NCBI RefSeq assembly: GCF_945859705.1
Contig: NC_079138.1
Span: 3,410,001-3,474,000, forward strand
DNA: 64,000 bases
Source: Episyrphus balteatus
Lineage: Eukaryota > Arthropoda > Insecta > Diptera > Syrphidae
Reading direction: 5' to 3'
The notes below the pieces were generated by a model, which worked only from the letters and a program-made list of their open reading frames with translations, was not told the DNA's origin and ran no database searches. This document shows positions 1 through 46,300 of this stretch, in pieces (within the stretch, counting starts at the first letter, position 1; every line of letters starts with the position of its first letter). The translations under genes and the position numbers were made by a program.

Positions 1-204
1 AGTAATATTTTGGTTGAACTACGGTGGTGGTTTGGCAAAAAAGAAGTCATTTTTGATCGTGGTGCGGTCTTGGTTCAGTGGTGGCGGTCGGCGGGCGGCG
101 GTGGTGCGGTGACTCGGCACTAATTCGACTCTCACAAGCTTCGATTTTTCTAATCTAATTAATTGACATAATATTGCAAATGATAAATTTTTAATTAATT
201 TCAG
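1..204 (+). other. Intron upstream of the repeat II S2-S4 exon
   Basis: Non-coding sequence ending in the acceptor AATTTCAG before the exon at 205. A short GC-rich patch at about 60-120, rich in GGCGG and GGTGG, stands out from the AT-rich surroundings. I see no coding similarity in it. Confidence 0.6.
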
Positions 205-33927
<33,723 letters not shown>

Positions 33928-35689
33928 CAGTTGGTGAGTATTGACAAGGATTTGTGACTTTTTTTTATTATTTTTAAATTTATATAGAAAAAAAAAATCT
34001 TAGTAAAAATTGTAAAACATTATATAATGTTGTTTCCTATATACCTTAAAAAAAAAAAAATAAAAAGAGATTTTATTTTTAAAAAAATTAGCACTAATTA
34101 ATAAAATTAGGAAAAAAAAAATAGATAAGACTTTTTGTAAGAAACTTTTTGAATTATAAAAAAAAAAACCAAATACTTAAACTTAACAATAAACAAAAAA
34201 AAAAAAAAAAAATAGGTATAATACATAAAATTATTATATATATATTTTTTTTTTCAAATATAAACTGTAAAATATAATTTTAATTAAGTAAAAACAAAAT
34301 CTATATACAACAACTAAAAAAAAAAAGAAATATAAATATTGAAAGAACTCTGAAAAAGATGTTTTTGTTTTATATATAATTATCTTGGTTTTTATTTTAA
34401 TCTAATTCTATTATTTTATTATAATTTTTTTTTTTTGTTTTATAAATTTACAGTATCCCACCTTACACAAAAAAAAAAAAAAAACAACAAAATGAAACAA
34501 ATAAAAATGCCAAAACATTCTTTTTCAATTTTATTGTTTAATAGATTTTGTCTTAAAGTCCTTATATATAAATATATATAAATATATTTTTAATTAGCTA
34601 TTGATATTTATTATAAAAAAATGTATTAAAAAAAATTTTAACAAATTCTTATATAAAGAGGAAAAAAAATTATATTTTTTTTAAATTTAATAAATTAAAT
34701 TATATTGTCCTTTGGTATTAAAAATATGTTGATGATCTAGAATTTAAATAATATGTAATATTGAAACAAAAAAAAAAAAAAAAAAACAACTTAAAAGGAG
34801 AGACTTAACCAACAGGAAGAAGAAAAAAAATAATTTTTTTTATTTATGTTTAACAAAATGAAATAAAATTAAAAAAAAAAAAAAACAAAAAAAAATTGAT
34901 AAAAAGAGATAATAAAAGATAAGATAAAACAGAAACTAAGTGCCTAAAGACAAAATAATAAACAAAAAATTAGACAAAAAAAACTAAAACAAATTAAAAA
35001 AAACAAGAAGTGAAGTAAAAAACACTAACACACTACACATTAACATCAGTAAAATACCCTAGATAAAGTAAAAAAAAAAAAAAAAATACCATAACTTAGA
35101 CGTTTTTTTTTTTTTTCAAAAAAGAAACAAAAAATGCCATAGCAATTGACGTAAAATTTCTTAAAAACTCATATTATTATGATTATATTTAGAATCAACG
35201 TGAAAAAACAAACAACACTTCAATAAGCTTTACACAATGTCTGTATGTATTTGTATATCTATAAAATTAAACCAAGTATGTACATAACTTGTATAAATAA
35301 ATAATTCAGTAAAACAAAAAAAAAAAAAAATAATCTAAAAAAAAAAAAATAAAAAAAAAACAAACGAACATACACGAAGTTAAATTTGACAGTTGGAAAA
35401 TTATGGCATATTATAAAGGGCTGCAAAATTGATTTTTTTGTTGTTTAGTTGTATTTTGCTCAGAATAACCGCCGCCGCTGCTACCAAATATCCTCTTAAT
35501 ACCATTTGGACGCTAAGACTTTGACAGGGGCACTTATTTAATTTTTTTCAAATAATTTTTCCTTTAAAAATGTTGAGTTCTACCAGATTGCGCTTTTTTA
35601 ATTCGCCTGAATTGGGTTGGGAGTACGATTTTATCTCGTATAGGTAAAAAAAATCATTTTTCTTGCAAAAAAAAAATCTACCTATTTTT

Positions 35690-36240
35690 ATTCTATCACC
35701 TTCAAATCCATGTTTTTTATATGACAACCTATATAAATTTCATATCATCTGAAAGCTTGTTGTCTTAGCTCAAAATATATATATCGATCAGGTCTATGAG
35801 ACATCTACAAAAAGAGCTAAAATTTTTGAACTCGATCAATTTCCATAAAAAAAAAGCGAAAAAAAACACGTATTTTTATCTTCTCACGCTATTAAATGCA
35901 TTTTTTACCTAACAACCTATACAAATTTTTACACCATCTGAAAGCTTATTGTCTTAGCTCAATATACATATATATATCGATCAAGTCTATGAGACATCTA
36001 CAAAAAGAGCTAGAATTTTTTAAATTCGATGAAATTTCATCCAAAAAGCAAAAAAAAACATTTATTTTTATATTCTCATGCTATTAAATCAATTTTTTTG
36101 TTTGACAACCTATTAAAAAATTTATACCATGTGAAAGCTTATTGTTTCACCTTTTATAATGATATATAAATCTTATTTCAAAGATGTCTGCAAGAGAAGT
36201 TAGAATTTTATAAAGTCAACCATGTTGAACAGATCTCCAC
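35690..36240. repeat. Three imperfect tandem copies of a unit of about 180 bp
   Basis: Each copy holds TGACAACCTAT, CATCTGAAAGCTTATTGTCT, then in the first two TCTATGAGACATCTACAAAA and AGAGCTA-AATTTTT. Copies start near 35690, 35875 and 36060; the third is the most diverged. A related stretch lies inverted at about 45400-45640. Confidence 0.65.
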
Positions 36241-36644
36241 AGGTGTTTTGAGGTATTTTTAAATTTTTTTCAATTTAAGATTGTCTAACTTGTAGAGCAC
36301 GTAACGTTATGTGTAATATATCAAATAAAAGGTTATATTATCAGCATGCGTATTAAAGTTCAATCAAATTTGTATGTGCACTAGATCAAAAGATATAACG
36401 TGTGTTGGAAAAGAACATTTTTTTACCGTTATCTCCGAATTTTGAATATGAAATTAATTGAAATTTTGTACAATAATACCTATCTACAGTACAAATTTCA
36501 TTCATCTATCTATTAAAACAAAACAGTTTAAACAAGTTAAAGTCGTGTACGTCTACGATAACAAAGAAGTTTTCACTTCAAAATGTTCACATTTCACATT
36601 GAATACAAGATATAAGAGAATACGTAGAATTTTGCTAGTAAATC

Positions 36645-36730
36645 CACCTTATTGCGATGAACAACTATCAACTGATAGTTGATAAAAATTAATTTCAATT
36701 GATAGTTGACATTTGCAATACCAGAGGTGA
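36645..36730. mobile_element. Minimal MITE-like element, CACCT/AGGTGA termini
   Basis: At 86 bp it is the shortest copy: CACCTTATTGCGATGAACAA at the left, TTGACATTTGCAATACCAGA then GGTGA at the right, with ATCAACTGATAGTTGAT palindromes between. Confidence 0.55.
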
Positions 36731-38446
36731 GTTCGGAAATATTGCAATTATTTTTAAATTTCTGAATAAAATAAATAAAAGTGCTATCTTAACTTAACTG
36801 CGAATTTAAAATTTTGATAAATTCTGTTCAATTGGTCTCTCCTTCAATAATATTTATACTTCGATGGACTCTTTCAAATAGTAGACAAAACGTTAGGAAA
36901 ATGTTGTCTTATTGTTTGAGTGGAATTTAAAAAGGAAAAAAACGTTTTTTAACTGATACGACTATTTTATTTTCTAAATAAATTTCTTCCAATCGCCTCA
37001 AAACTCGAAAATATATTATATTTAACAACCATAAAAAATAAAACAAATACTAAATTCATACGAACCGCCACCAAATGTGCCCAGAATCGCATACTTACAC
37101 TAAAAACAAAACAAAAAAAAAAACTTAACATTGACAGAAGCACAAAGTAAAAACAACAATTTAAAAAAGAAAACGAAAATTTTATCTAAATGGACTTAAC
37201 TGAATACAATTTCATAACAAAACCAAAAAAAAAAAAAAAAAAAAACACATCTTTACTGGACGTTTCAAGATTATGGGGGGCCAAGCGTATTTATTATACA
37301 TAAAAAATTTACTATTTAAGAATTGTACAGTACATATACAATAAAAATAAAAAATTTAAATAAATAAAAGAACAACAAAAAAAGCGCACAACACAGCAAA
37401 ATAAAAAAAAAAATAATAAGAAATAGATACAAACTCCATAAACTTAAATTTTCCTTCTTGTTTTAATTTTTTTAACAACATTTAATAAAACAATGTATGT
37501 ATATAAATTCAAAAATTTAATTTAATTTTCTTCTGAAACACATCAACAAAATAAATGTATTGTAAATTTTTGAATACCTACAGAGAAATAATCGTGACCC
37601 AAAATAAAAAAAAAAAAAAATTATAAATAAGTCTCAATGTATATTTAGAATAACACACATTCATAAAAAAATAAATACATAAATAAATAAAAAAAAAACA
37701 AGGTTAAACATTTACTATAAACGATTGAGAATTTTCGGCAACTTTTAAGCCTGACTTATGAAAAATAAAAAGAATATAGTATCTACTAGACCACAATGGT
37801 CATTTTTATTTTCATGAGTCATTATTGAAATTTTTTGCCAAAAATAAAAAAAAAAAAAATTAACACTACATAAATAATACTAAACAAAATATTTTTTTTT
37901 CTAATTATTCATTTTTAAATATTCATAAATTTAAAACGAATACCAAACTATTAAAAAAAAAAAAAAAAAAAACTGTAAAAAGAAACAACAGCTTAAGACG
38001 TGTCATATAAATATACTCAATTACTTTTTATCTTAAGATCTCTTTAATATTTTTTCTATAATAAAATTCTTATAACAAATAAAAACAAAATTAAAAAAAA
38101 AAAAAACAACAACAAACAAAAAGTAAATGAATAAAAATTATTTGCAAAACACTTAAATATAAATTATAAATTTAATTGACAAATGTAAATATTTAAATAA
38201 AATTAAATTCACAAAAAAAAAAATTAAAAAAAAAAAAACACTAAATGTTAACATATTTTTAACTAAAATTGAGTAAAAATGAAAATTTAGTTTTACCTCT
38301 AATGGAGTAAATTCAAAAACAAAAAAAAAAAAAAAAATTGAAAATCCATTAGCTGTCGAAGTTCCAAAAATATTAACATGATGTTAGTATAAAATAAATT
38401 AAAAAAAAAAAAAAAAAATAAAATTTTTGGAAACCATAAATTGTAA

Positions 38447-38670
38447 AGAGATCATTATATATATAAAATATATATCTTATATATATTATTGAATGTTATA
38501 AAATTAGCTTGTGTTTTATTTTTATTCCGTTTAACGCAATGTTTAAGGATTGTACCTGATATAGGTATACCATTGGAATTGGAATGGACAAATGATGACA
38601 CGATTGTGAACCAAATTACAAAAAAAGTATCTGCAATTACAATAAAATCCAAACAAGAGCTAAAAAAGTA
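38447..38670 (+). other. Weak orphan coding-like stretch
   Basis: An open frame runs from 38447 to the TAG at 38669. It has no in-frame ATG near its start, yet the last 45 codons (RIVPDIGIPLELEWTNDD, then TIVNQITKKVSAITIKSK) are unusually complex for this region, and a hydrophobic stretch precedes them. The stop overlaps a possible donor, AAA/GTAGGT at 38668. It could be an exon after an acceptor such as ATTAG at 38507, a gene remnant, or chance. I do not recognise it. Confidence 0.2.
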
Positions 38671-41600
38671 GGTATTTATTTATAAATTCTTTTATTTTTT
38701 AAGACATTAATTATTTTATTAAACGAAGTTACAATCTAAACGGTTAGACCAATTGATGTTAAACTTGGTATGTAGCGTTATTTTGCGACTCTCCAGAGGA
38801 GTTTTTGGAATTAATTTTTTTGGACCAAAAATAACGGTACTTGTCATATACTGATTTTAGTAAAACTGAAATATCTCGAAAATTTCTTCAACGATTTTGT
38901 AAAAAAAAATCAAATGTAAGTTTTAAGACAAGGTCTATCTTTCAATAAAAAATTTTTATTTTTAAAATCATTATTAACGGTACCTGCCATAGAACCGTTT
39001 TTTAAAAATCCAATTAACTCTGAAACTACTTATACAATTTTAACGAAACTTTTTGTAAAAAAGCACCTAAATAATTTTATTATAAGCCAAAAATAAAATT
39101 TTGAAAAAAATAATTTTGAAAATTGTTTTTTAAAAATTAAATTTTCGAAAACGGGACATTGGATTTTTTTGAAACTTAGTTTTTAGATGTTGATCAGTGA
39201 ATTCTACAAAATGGCATACCAATTTTTTTTTTTTTAACTTTTTTTCCAAAAAAATATTTATATAAAATTCATTTTTTTTTCTAAAAAAACACCTTAAGAT
39301 ATCAAATTATACTGCATACTTGTTTTGGAGGACAATTTGATTTCTGATTTTGTTTTATTCTTTAAAAAAAAAAGAATTTTATGTTTTTTTTATTTGATTT
39401 TTTTTTTTTTATAAAGGTCTTAAAAATTTAAGCAACTTGAACACTAAGAGCAAGTTCGTGCGACCCAGTCGTGCATTTTATTTTATGTAAGGTTGTTGTT
39501 TGTCAAGTTCGGCCCGACAAATGTCGATTGTTAGTATAGAACAAACTATTTTAGAGGACTTTGAAGTTTTCAGTACGTACACTGTGGCGTATGCGTAATT
39601 TTTTTTGTGAGTTTTGAGGACTATTGTATTGAGTATTGTTTAGTGCAAATTTTGTATTTTTAATATTTTTTAAACGTATTGTGGACAAACTATGATTTAA
39701 TATATGTATCAAGAACTGCAATTGTTTTTGTCTTTGCTCAAAATTTGAGCGTTTAAGGAGATTTTTTCATTTTTCAGACTTCCTATAAAAAAAAAAACTA
39801 AAAGAAAAAAATTTCTTTGAACAAAACAGTATACAATTTTGTATATACTAAATGGCTATAAGCTATATACTCTCTTATTTTAAAAAATGTCGAGTGCCAC
39901 TTCTAAAATACAAACAAGTGTTCGGAACCTTACATAAATGCAAAAAAAACACTAAAAACACTTCTTTTTCAGCAAAATTGTATGATATTTGATAGAGGTA
40001 GAGGTGGCACCCGACATTTTTCAGATAGAAGAGAGTCTTAGTCAAATATTTTTTTATCTGACCAAACAACAAAGATATGCCAGTAAAAGTTATGTTACAA
40101 TTTTTCCATTAAACTAGAAGTTCCCATTTTAGTAGTGGCAACCCTTTTTTTTCATTTTCATTACCAACTTAAATTTCATTTGTCACCAATTTTAACCTCT
40201 AGACTAAACGTGTCGGTGTATGTAAGTCTGTCTGCATCTACCTTTTAAAAATATAGCCTCAATTAAAGGAAAGGATTTCCTTTAAAACTGACAGTTTTTT
40301 ATGAGTTTTGATGCGAAATGTTTTAGTCACAAAAGATTCAACTAATTTTGTTGAAAATTTTTATAAAACAGCATTTTCGTAAGCTAAAAATAAGAACATA
40401 AATTTTAAACAATTTTTGGACTTTATTAAGGGGGTGGGTGTCGAAAATCGTGGTTTTTTATGATTTTTGTCAAAAGTATAGACATCCTATCGAAAAAAGT
40501 TAAATGCAAAAGTTGTAGATAATAAAAGTGTCTACAACTTTTACTCAAGCAATTTTTTTTATTTAACCTCAAAAATACGATTTTTTATTTTTTATTTTTA
40601 TCTTTTACAAAAATTATTGGATTTAAAAAAAAATTTTCAATCAAAAAAGTTACCGAAAAGGTTTTTGATTTATGAAAAGTTTGGAATGCAGTTATTTTGA
40701 TCAAAACCTTTTATTTAAAATTGTGTAGATAAAATATACTTTTGGTTTAGAAAATATTGAGAAAAAATGAAAAAAAAAAAACGATTTTTAAGATCGATTT
40801 TTCCGTAAATGACAGTAATATTTTCCATAGAAACCAAATTATATTTTTCTAATTTTCTTTGACCTTCTTAAATTGAATCTATCATTAGAATAGCTTTAAC
40901 ATGAAAAGTTTTTGAGATATTGAATTTTAAACGTCCAAAACACTATTCTTGTAATGTTTTGGCATGGTAATATCTCAAAAACGTAATGTGATAGAATTTT
41001 TCTGACTTTGGATTCGAGCTCAGAGCACAAAAAACCATTAGAAAAATATACTTTGATTTCTTTAAAAAAAATTTTTGACCAGTGAAATCGACTAGGGCAT
41101 ACAAAAATGGAATGCCTTGTTTTTTAACAGCTTAACAGCAGCAATAACAATCAGACATGACATGACGGCCCTAACGATTTTGTAAAAAAAAGTAATGTGG
41201 AAAATTTGGACCGTAATTAACGGTATTTAGAACCGTTTTCTCGTAAACTACACCACCGATTTCAATATAAAAGAAATTTGAACAAAAACGTTTTAGTGGC
41301 CTTAATGTTAAAATAAAGCAAAAATTTCAATAAAATCATTTTTGGATTGAAAAATAAGATCGAAATTTTGTATGATAAATCTATTTTGAATTCTCGCAGT
41401 GAATTTTATTGAAACTTTGTCTCTATTTATAAATTAATATTTTCTTTTTAAAGGTAGGTATACCATTTTTTTGAAAAATTTGTAAACATTTCTATATTTC
41501 CAAATTTTTTTTTCTAAAAATTCTTTGTGATGCATTTAAAAAAACGTTTTTTTTTTAACTTCAAACCAATTTTATATTATTTTTTATTTTTTTTTTTTTA

Positions 41601-42278
41601 AATAAACTTTTATGAATTTTTAAAAAGCTTTAATATTTCAAGCAGCTTTTGACATAAGATCAAGTAGGTGCGTGCGACTCAGTTTTGCATTTTTTACTTG
41701 CGATATAGGTACTATATATATCAAGTTATGCATTCGTAAAAAAAAAGTTGAGATAACATTTTCCCATAAATTACATAAATTTAATATAAGCCAAAAATAA
41801 AACTTTGAAAAAAATAATTATTGGATTTTTAAGAAAATTTTGAAAATTTTTTTTTGAAAAATCAAATTTTCGAAAACTTGACATTGAATTTTTTTGAAAT
41901 TTTGTTTTTAGATGTTGATTAGTGATTTTTACAAAATGGCATACAAATTTTGTTTTAAAACTTTTTTTCCAAAAAAAATATTTATAAAAAATTAGTTTTC
42001 TTAAAAACGGCTCTAACGATTTTGAAATTTTTTTTCTGAAAATGCACATTAATATATCAAATAACACTGCATACTTTTTTTTGGAGGGTAATTTGATTTC
42101 AGAATTTGTTTTAATTTTTTTTAAAAACGTATCTTATGTTTTTTTAATTTTTTTTTTTTGTTCTTATAAGCAACTTGAACTCTAAGAGCCTTTTCGTGCG
42201 ACCCCAATCGTGCAATTTATTTTCTAAAGCAACGCTTGCATTATGTTAAATAATTTTATGTTTCAACGACAACTCCAG

Positions 42279-42692
42279 TACACTGAGGTAAAAAAAAAAC
42301 TTAAAATCAACGAAAACCACGTTGATTCAACTATTTTTTGGAATCAAGGTAGAACATCGTTAGTTTAAAACGGTTTACCGTTATAAAACATCTTTAAATC
42401 AAAGTTCTTTCAACTTAAAAAAAAAGCATCAATTTATTAAAAAAAATAGAAAAATTGGGCAGCCGCTGGGGATCGAACCTACAACTCTTGGGTTACAAGG
42501 CGAATGCTTTACCAACGTGCTATCTCACTGTTGAAAATTAGAGTGCTAAAATGCAATAAAAGCTGAAGTCCGACGAAAATAAAAAAAATTTCTTACGTGT
42601 TTTCAATTTAATTTTAAAGAAGTTTCATGTTAATTTTTTTCAACATTAAATCAACGTTGAACATTTTACGTTGCGTCTTTTCTCTCAGTGTA
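42279..42692. mobile_element. MITE-like element with a tRNA-like core
   Basis: About 414 bp between TACACTGAG and CTCAGTGTA. The subterminal parts carry inverted AACGTTGAT/ATCAACGTTG motifs (for example CACGTTGATTCAAC near 42322 and AAATCAACGTTGAAC near 42649). The centre has the tRNA-like stretch described separately. Confidence 0.55.
42459..42528 (-). repeat. tRNA-like sequence (decayed tRNA or SINE head)
   Basis: The minus strand has TAGCACGTTGGTAAAGC, a good A box and D-arm, then an anticodon-like loop CTTGTAA (TGT, threonine if real), then GGTTCGATCCCC as B box. Anticodon and T stems have mismatches and the acceptor stem does not pair well, so it is not called as a working tRNA gene. 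Confidence 0.5.
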
Positions 42693-43202
42693 ATATGTCA
42701 AAAAAAAGCTAGGTTAAATATAAAATCAATACATCCTCAAGCTTTTACTTGCAATATTTTCAAAGCTTTGTTGATTTTATATTTTCTTCGATAAAAAGCT
42801 CCTCTTCCTCTATTTCTCTTTCAATATTGCTCCATTCAGCTTAAAGCTTCAGATTCTTATGATTAATCCTTATCCTTATTGAAATACAAAAATTACAATT
42901 GATAAATTTCAGAATGAACTCACTCCTCCTAGGAGTAACTCTAAGCTGGTAAACTGCTCGCAGGTTATCTTCGAAATTAATAAAAAAAAAAAACAAAATT
43001 CGTCGGTATTTGGTGGAGTTAAGCATCCTCAAAAACTAACTAAAAATCAAAGATTTTTCTGTTAAATTAAATTGTTTTAATCAAAATAAAATTTATTTAC
43101 TGTTCAAAGAAGCTTTTAAGGATATTTTTGATTGTGTTTAAAAAAAAAAAAAAAAAACAAATGTGATAAATATTTCCTAGTCTAGATCTCTGGTAGTAGT
43201 TT

Positions 43203-43208
43203 TCAGTG
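43203..43208 (+). promoter_or_regulatory. Nep1: Possible initiator for the Nep1 promoter
   Basis: TCAGTG resembles the arthropod initiator TCAGTY and lies about 150 nt upstream of the first ATG. No TATA box stands out at the right distance. This is a weak positional guess. Confidence 0.25.
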
Positions 43209-43353
43209 TTAAAATTTTGTTGTTTTTATTTTTGTGTACTCGTGTTTCTTGTGAAATTTATTCGCATCGATTTTCGACTTAAGAATATAATTGTATCTTA
43301 CATCTTGACTAAGTCGAGGATAAAATTAAAAAAAAAAAAATAAAAAAAAAACA

Positions 43354-43368
43354 ATGATGGCAGTTAAG
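43354..43368 (+). CDS. Nep1: Nep1 candidate first coding exon (MMAVK)
   Basis: AACAATGATGGCAGTTAAG followed by a consensus GTAAGT. The start has a good insect context (AACAATG), and the 15-nt coding part is in phase 0 with the next exon, which itself begins ATGACTCGT. Translation could therefore start here (MMAVKMTRYK) or at the ATG at 50064. The transcript could also use other leader exons. Confidence 0.5.
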
Positions 43369-46300
43369 GTAAGTTTAAAGCCAAAATTGTTCATTTTTTT
43401 TGTTTTCTAAACTTGACCATATGGAAATTATATATCGTGTCTGTATAAGAGACATATATATCGAAGCGGGAAGGCGAAAACTCGGTCACAAAGTGTAGTG
43501 AACTTGTGCCTGCTTGAAGCTTTTGCATTCGATATGATAAGGATTAACAAATTAACCGTGTTGCCTGTCGTTTTCGTTGTCGTCGTCGAAATCGTACACC
43601 GACTTTGTTTACATATTGATTTTTCAAAATAGAAAGCAAAACAATTCTAGCCTTGATATGATTACATAAACCCACATTTTTGTTGTCCCCCCAATTCAAT
43701 GAAATGTGTAAAAATTCTCCTTAGAGTAGGCAATATTGTTATCTTTCTCAGAAAGATGTGTACAATTTATAAGCATGGTATAGTACAAGTCGAGTATGTG
43801 TGGTATATTTTTATTTTTATTGAGGTCTTTAGGTATTGAGTTCATTGATTCCTCATTTAGGCGAGTAATTCCGGGAAAAGATTGAATTAATGTTGCTGCC
43901 TCCTGGGAGTAGGCTACTATTTTTCTTTTTAATTATCGATTTTGTTAATTTTTTTTTTCATTTATTTATTTAAAATTAAAGTTCAATGATATTATGGGGA
44001 GGGTTAATTTCATAAATCGTTGAACTTGGGAGCCTTTATTTGACTACGCGCCGTGTCTTGTATTGTAGATACTTGTTTGTTTATATTGCAGTTTTGTTTG
44101 CTCTTTTTTGTTGATTTTTTTGCGAGGTTTGCAAAAATAATAAAATTTTCCACAGCAAAAACATACCTACTTGGATTGCAAATAATTCAGCAACCAGACC
44201 ATGAAGGAACTTTTGGTGTTCATTGATTAATATAGTTTAAAGAGACCTTTCTTTTGATGCCTGATTCGATGATTTTGGGGGGCCCTTGTATTTTTGCGAA
44301 AATTTTAAAAAATATTTTTTTTTTAACATTGTATACACTCAGAGAAAAAAATAATCATATATGAGAATTTTTTTTAAAATATTTTCCTAGTCAAAAACGG
44401 TTATTTGTGACTGTTTAAAAAGTCAGATAGAGGGACTATATACAAAGAATTTTTGTATAGTAGGACCACCAAAATGAATAAATAGTTATTTTGTTTTAAT
44501 TTTAAACCGTTTTTTATACAGGGTACCAAAAAATAATAGTTTAAACGATATATGTTAATAGCTCAACTAAAGGGCTCTCACAATTTAGCTTGTTTATCCC
44601 AAATAGTTATGGTTTTTGATTTAATTCAGTTCTTGTAAAATCTCGAAAAATCTCTGCTTTTAAATATTTTTTACTAAAATAATGGTTAAAAATTAGAAAC
44701 AATTAATTAATCAATACAATTTTTTATTTCCTTCGTCATTTTGTTATAACTTAGTAAACAAATAGAAAATTTAATAAAATGCACTTTATTACTTTTATTT
44801 AAGAGGAAAATAGCTATACTTTTGTAAAAAAGTTTAATTCTATTTAAACAAAAGTCGAAATTTTTGTAGGAAACACCTTCAAACTTGTACTTGCACTGGC
44901 ACATTTCCTTCTACAAATAAGTTATTATAAGTAACAATTCTAAATATGACTATCATATTAGTTATTTCTAACTATTTGTAACTTTTTTTCTGTTCGAAAA
45001 TAGTAATTCGCAAAATTTCATTAAATTCTATCAAAAGGCTATGCAAATAGGTAGTTACAAAATAACTATTTTTCGAAGTGAAAACTTCTTTAGTAACGTA
45101 GTGATTTGAAACACGATGAAAGGAAAAAGCGACAACAAAATTCAATGAATGAAATTTATAATGTAGATAGGTAATTAAATAAACTTTAATTGTGCAAAAT
45201 TTCAATTTATTTTATATTAAAAATCCTGAGATAATTGTGAAAAGATGTAATTTAACTTTAATACGCATGGTGATAATATAACCTTTTATTTGATTTATCA
45301 GACATAACGGTGCTTGCTACTACAAGTTATACAATTTCAAATTGAAAAACTTGAAAAATACCTCAAAACACCTCGGCCACCAGTGTAAGTACTGTAATCA
45401 CAGTTTTAAATTTCGTCATGGTTGGCTTTACAAATTTCTTCCTTTTTATGTAGGCATGGTAGAAATATGTTTGAAGCGTCATATAACAGGTGAAACAATA
45501 ACCTTTCATATGATGTAAAATTTTTTATTGGTTGTCATATAAAAAAATGGATTTAAAGGTGATGGAATAAAAACAAGGTAGAATTTTTCAATTTTATTTG
45601 CAAGAAAAATTATTTTTTAAGGCTACTCTAGTTAGAGCACTCGTTTAGTTCTAAATCTTCTTCTAACTTTTTCTGATTTTCAAACACTTTATACAACTCT
45701 TCTAACTAGAGTGTACACTTAACGTAACGTAGGCAAATTTTTATTAGAAAACGTCTAAAATTGACAGATAAAGAAGTCAAACAAATCTTACAAAAAAAAA
45801 ACAAACAAAATAAACAAAATAAACAATTTGCAAAAAGAATATTTAAGCTTCAAGTGATTTTTGTTTCTTGTTTTTATTAAATGAAAAGATACTGAAATTA
45901 AATTAAAATTAAAATTTACAAAAAAAAAAAAAACAAAAAAGAAAACACTAGCCTTGGCTTCAAAAATGACCAATCGCATATTGGATAAATTGTGTGAAGT
46001 TGATCTGAGCCATAATTTTTAATTTTTTCCATATATATTTTTTTCAATTATGTGTTGAAATATGAAAAGAATTTATTCAAAAGAATATTTTTCACTTCTA
46101 AAACCAATTTTCTTTACTTTTATTGCTTTTAATTGACAAACATCAACAAATAAAAGCAAGAATAAACTCTCGTTTTAAATTATGCTTTTAGAACCGACCT
46201 CCGTTTTTAAGTAGATTTAGAGTAGGGTTTAAAAATGTATGAAAAATTGCTCTAATGTCTTTTATCTGGCATAAGACAATAATGATTTATAAAGTTCATT

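Larger units (their letters stand above)
33928..38440 (+). other. Ca-alpha1D: Probable Ca-alpha1D 3' UTR and downstream A-rich region, with inserted repeats
   Basis: The + strand is dominated by A runs from 33960 to 35370 and again from 37010 to 38420, whereas introns have T and A runs mixed. Many AATAAA hexamers occur (for example near 34190, 35298, 37363, 38155), so the cleavage site cannot be chosen. A block of repeats at about 35470-36730 interrupts the A-rich sequence. No reading frame that I trust. Confidence 0.5.
38671..43200. other. Intergenic spacer made of dispersed repeats
   Basis: Segments at about 38780-39480, 41000-41720 and 41750-42230 share phrases such as TTTTTTGGAGGGTAATTTGA, CTTGAACTCTAAGAGC and TCGTGCGACCC--TCGTGCA; a further copy is at about 46490-47045. 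No transposase frame is present. The MITE at 42279-42692 is listed separately. No gene that I can support. Confidence 0.55.

Noticed and set aside
42459..42528. Calling a functional threonine tRNA gene
   Set aside because: A and B boxes are good, but several stems do not pair and the acceptor stem is missing.
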